This document shows, piece by piece, positions 63,343 to 64,000 of a DNA stretch of 64,000 nucleotides. The position numbers were made by a program, and so were the translations under genes. The notes under the pieces were generated by a model. That model did not search any database. It was not told the origin of the DNA and saw nothing but the letters and a program-made list of their open reading frames with translations. Source of the DNA: Methylopila jiangsuensis (lineage in GTDB: Bacteria > Pseudomonadota > Alphaproteobacteria > Rhizobiales > Methylopilaceae); the NCBI RefSeq assembly GCF_027922305.1, contig NZ_BSFK01000005.1, forward strand, positions 930,001 through 994,000, in the 5' to 3' direction. Positions within the stretch are counted from its first letter, which is position 1. Each line of letters starts with the position of its first letter.

Positions 63343-64000
63343 TCATGCCGCCGGAGCCGCGAGCGCGAGCTTCGGCGGCGGCGCCGCGAGCGTCGGGACC
63401 CGCAGGGGCAGCGTCACCACCACGCGCAGGCCCGGCGCGTTGTCCTCCAGCGCCAGCGTCCCGCCATGCAGACGGGCCACCGCGGATGCGAGCGCAAGGC
63501 CGAGGCCCGAGCCCGGACGCGTGCGGCTGGTGTCCAGCCGCACGAAACGGTCGAGCGCCCGCTCCCGGTCCGCCTCCGGAATGCCGGGGCCGCGATCCGC
63601 CACCACGATGCGCGCGGTCTCATCGTCCGCCATCGCCTCGACCCGCACCTCGCCGCCGTCGTCGGCGCCGTAGTTGAGGGCGTTCTCGATCAGGTTCGCC
63701 ACCGCCTGCCCGATCAGCTCCCGGCTGCCGAGCACGGAGATCGCGACCGGCGCGGCCACCGTGAGGCGCGCGCCGCGCTCCTCCGCCAGCGGCTCGTAGA
63801 GCTCCGCCACGCTGCGGGCGATGTCCGCCAGATCCACCGGCGCGAGCTTGTCGCGGGCGCCGCCGGATTCCGCGCGGGCGATCAGCAGCAGGGCGTTGAA
63901 GATGCCGAGCATGGCGTCGGTGTCGGCGATCACCCGCTCCATGGCCGCCGCCCAGTCGTCCTCGGTGCGGGCGTCGCGCAGCGCCGCCTCTGCGCGGTTG
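63343..64000 (-). CDS. Sensor histidine kinase (5' part beyond window)
   Basis: The C-terminal 218 residues of a kinase. Visible are the N-box NLIENALNYG, G1 VVADRGPGIPEAD, F-box region RFVRLDTSRT, and G2 PGSGLGLALASAVARLHGG. The phosphoacceptor-His region lies beyond the right edge, as does the N-terminus. Ends in an Ala/Pro-rich tail. Convergent with the TonB receptor gene, ten bases apart. Ligand and partner regulator are not visible. Confidence 0.9.
   Translation of the reverse strand, partial: NRAEAALRDARTEDDWAAAMERVIADTDAMLGIFNALLLIARAESGGARDKLAPVDLADIARSVAELYEPLAEERGARLTVAAPVAISVLGSRELIGQAVANLIENALNYGADDGGEVRVEAMADDETARIVVADRGPGIPEADRERALDRFVRLDTSRTRPGSGLGLALASAVARLHGGTLALEDNAPGLRVVVTLPLRVPTLAAPPPKLALAAPAA

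Overview
The window is a GC-rich stretch of an alphaproteobacterial methylotroph chromosome, most likely of the Hyphomicrobiales. The order yajC-secD-secF, the atypical palindromic repeats and the coding bias fit that group. The C1 genes identify the lifestyle: a lanthanide-type XoxF methanol dehydrogenase, the fhc formyltransferase/hydrolase complex, mtdB, mch, and tetrahydromethanopterin (H4MPT) and methylofuran biosynthesis genes. A trimethylamine-to-dimethylamine cassette (tmm-tdm) adds methylated-amine use. A Methylopila/Hansschlegelia-like genus is a guess that I cannot confirm from sequence alone.

Layout. 1-566 is a truncated lytic transglycosylase. 737-4706 is a urease operon (ureD-ureA-ureB-[vapBC]-ureC, minus strand) with a toxin-antitoxin pair lodged between ureB and ureC. 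4831-10002 holds a 64-aa unknown gene, pssA, psd, an Atm1-type ABC exporter and a LysM protein. 10170-17768 holds a LOG-family gene, the yajC-secD-secF-Mth938-squalene/phytoene synthase-like operon, a DUF815-type AAA ATPase with a strong terminator, and a LysM/M23 lipoprotein. 17918-20436 holds a catalase-like protein, an entericidin and a fatty-acid desaturase. 20488-25181 is the XoxF region: metallohydrolase, xoxF, xoxJ, CXXCW rhodanese; no xoxG is present. 25354-28704 is a four-gene overlapping operon containing mfnE-like and mfnB genes. 28716-30801 is lrgAB with a divergent LysR regulator. 30820-35758 is pcd-fhcB-fhcA-fhcD-fhcC. 35912-45786 is the large H4MPT/methylofuran island: beta-RFAP synthase, mtdB, ATP-grasp, mch, MptN-like ligase, CitG-like, HisA-like, mfnD, mfnF, folB, folK. 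45837-50043 holds an S10 peptidase, a CoA-binding protein, metY and a GlcG/HbpS-like protein. 50210-53969 is tdm-tmm. 54179-64000 holds an aminotransferase, an orphan MetN-like ATPase, a MASE1-PAS-GGDEF cyclase, an SDR, a sorbosone dehydrogenase-like lipoprotein, a Zur-box-preceded His-rich TonB receptor, and a truncated histidine kinase.

How it fits together. XoxF makes formaldehyde (or formate) from methanol. Tmm and Tdm make formaldehyde from trimethylamine. MtdB, Mch and Fhc oxidise the H4MPT-bound C1 unit to formate. Neighbouring genes build the two cofactors: folB/folK supply the pterin pyrophosphate, the RFAP synthase supplies the arylamine ribofuranoside, and mfnB/D/E/F build methylofuran, the C1 carrier of Fhc. 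fae, mfnA, mfnC, xoxG and ureEFG are not in the window. Several genes in the island (CitG-like, HisA-like with a degenerate catalytic motif, one ATP-grasp, DUF447, the DHPS-like protein) have no function I can assign with certainty, and they are the best place to look for unknown cofactor-assembly chemistry.
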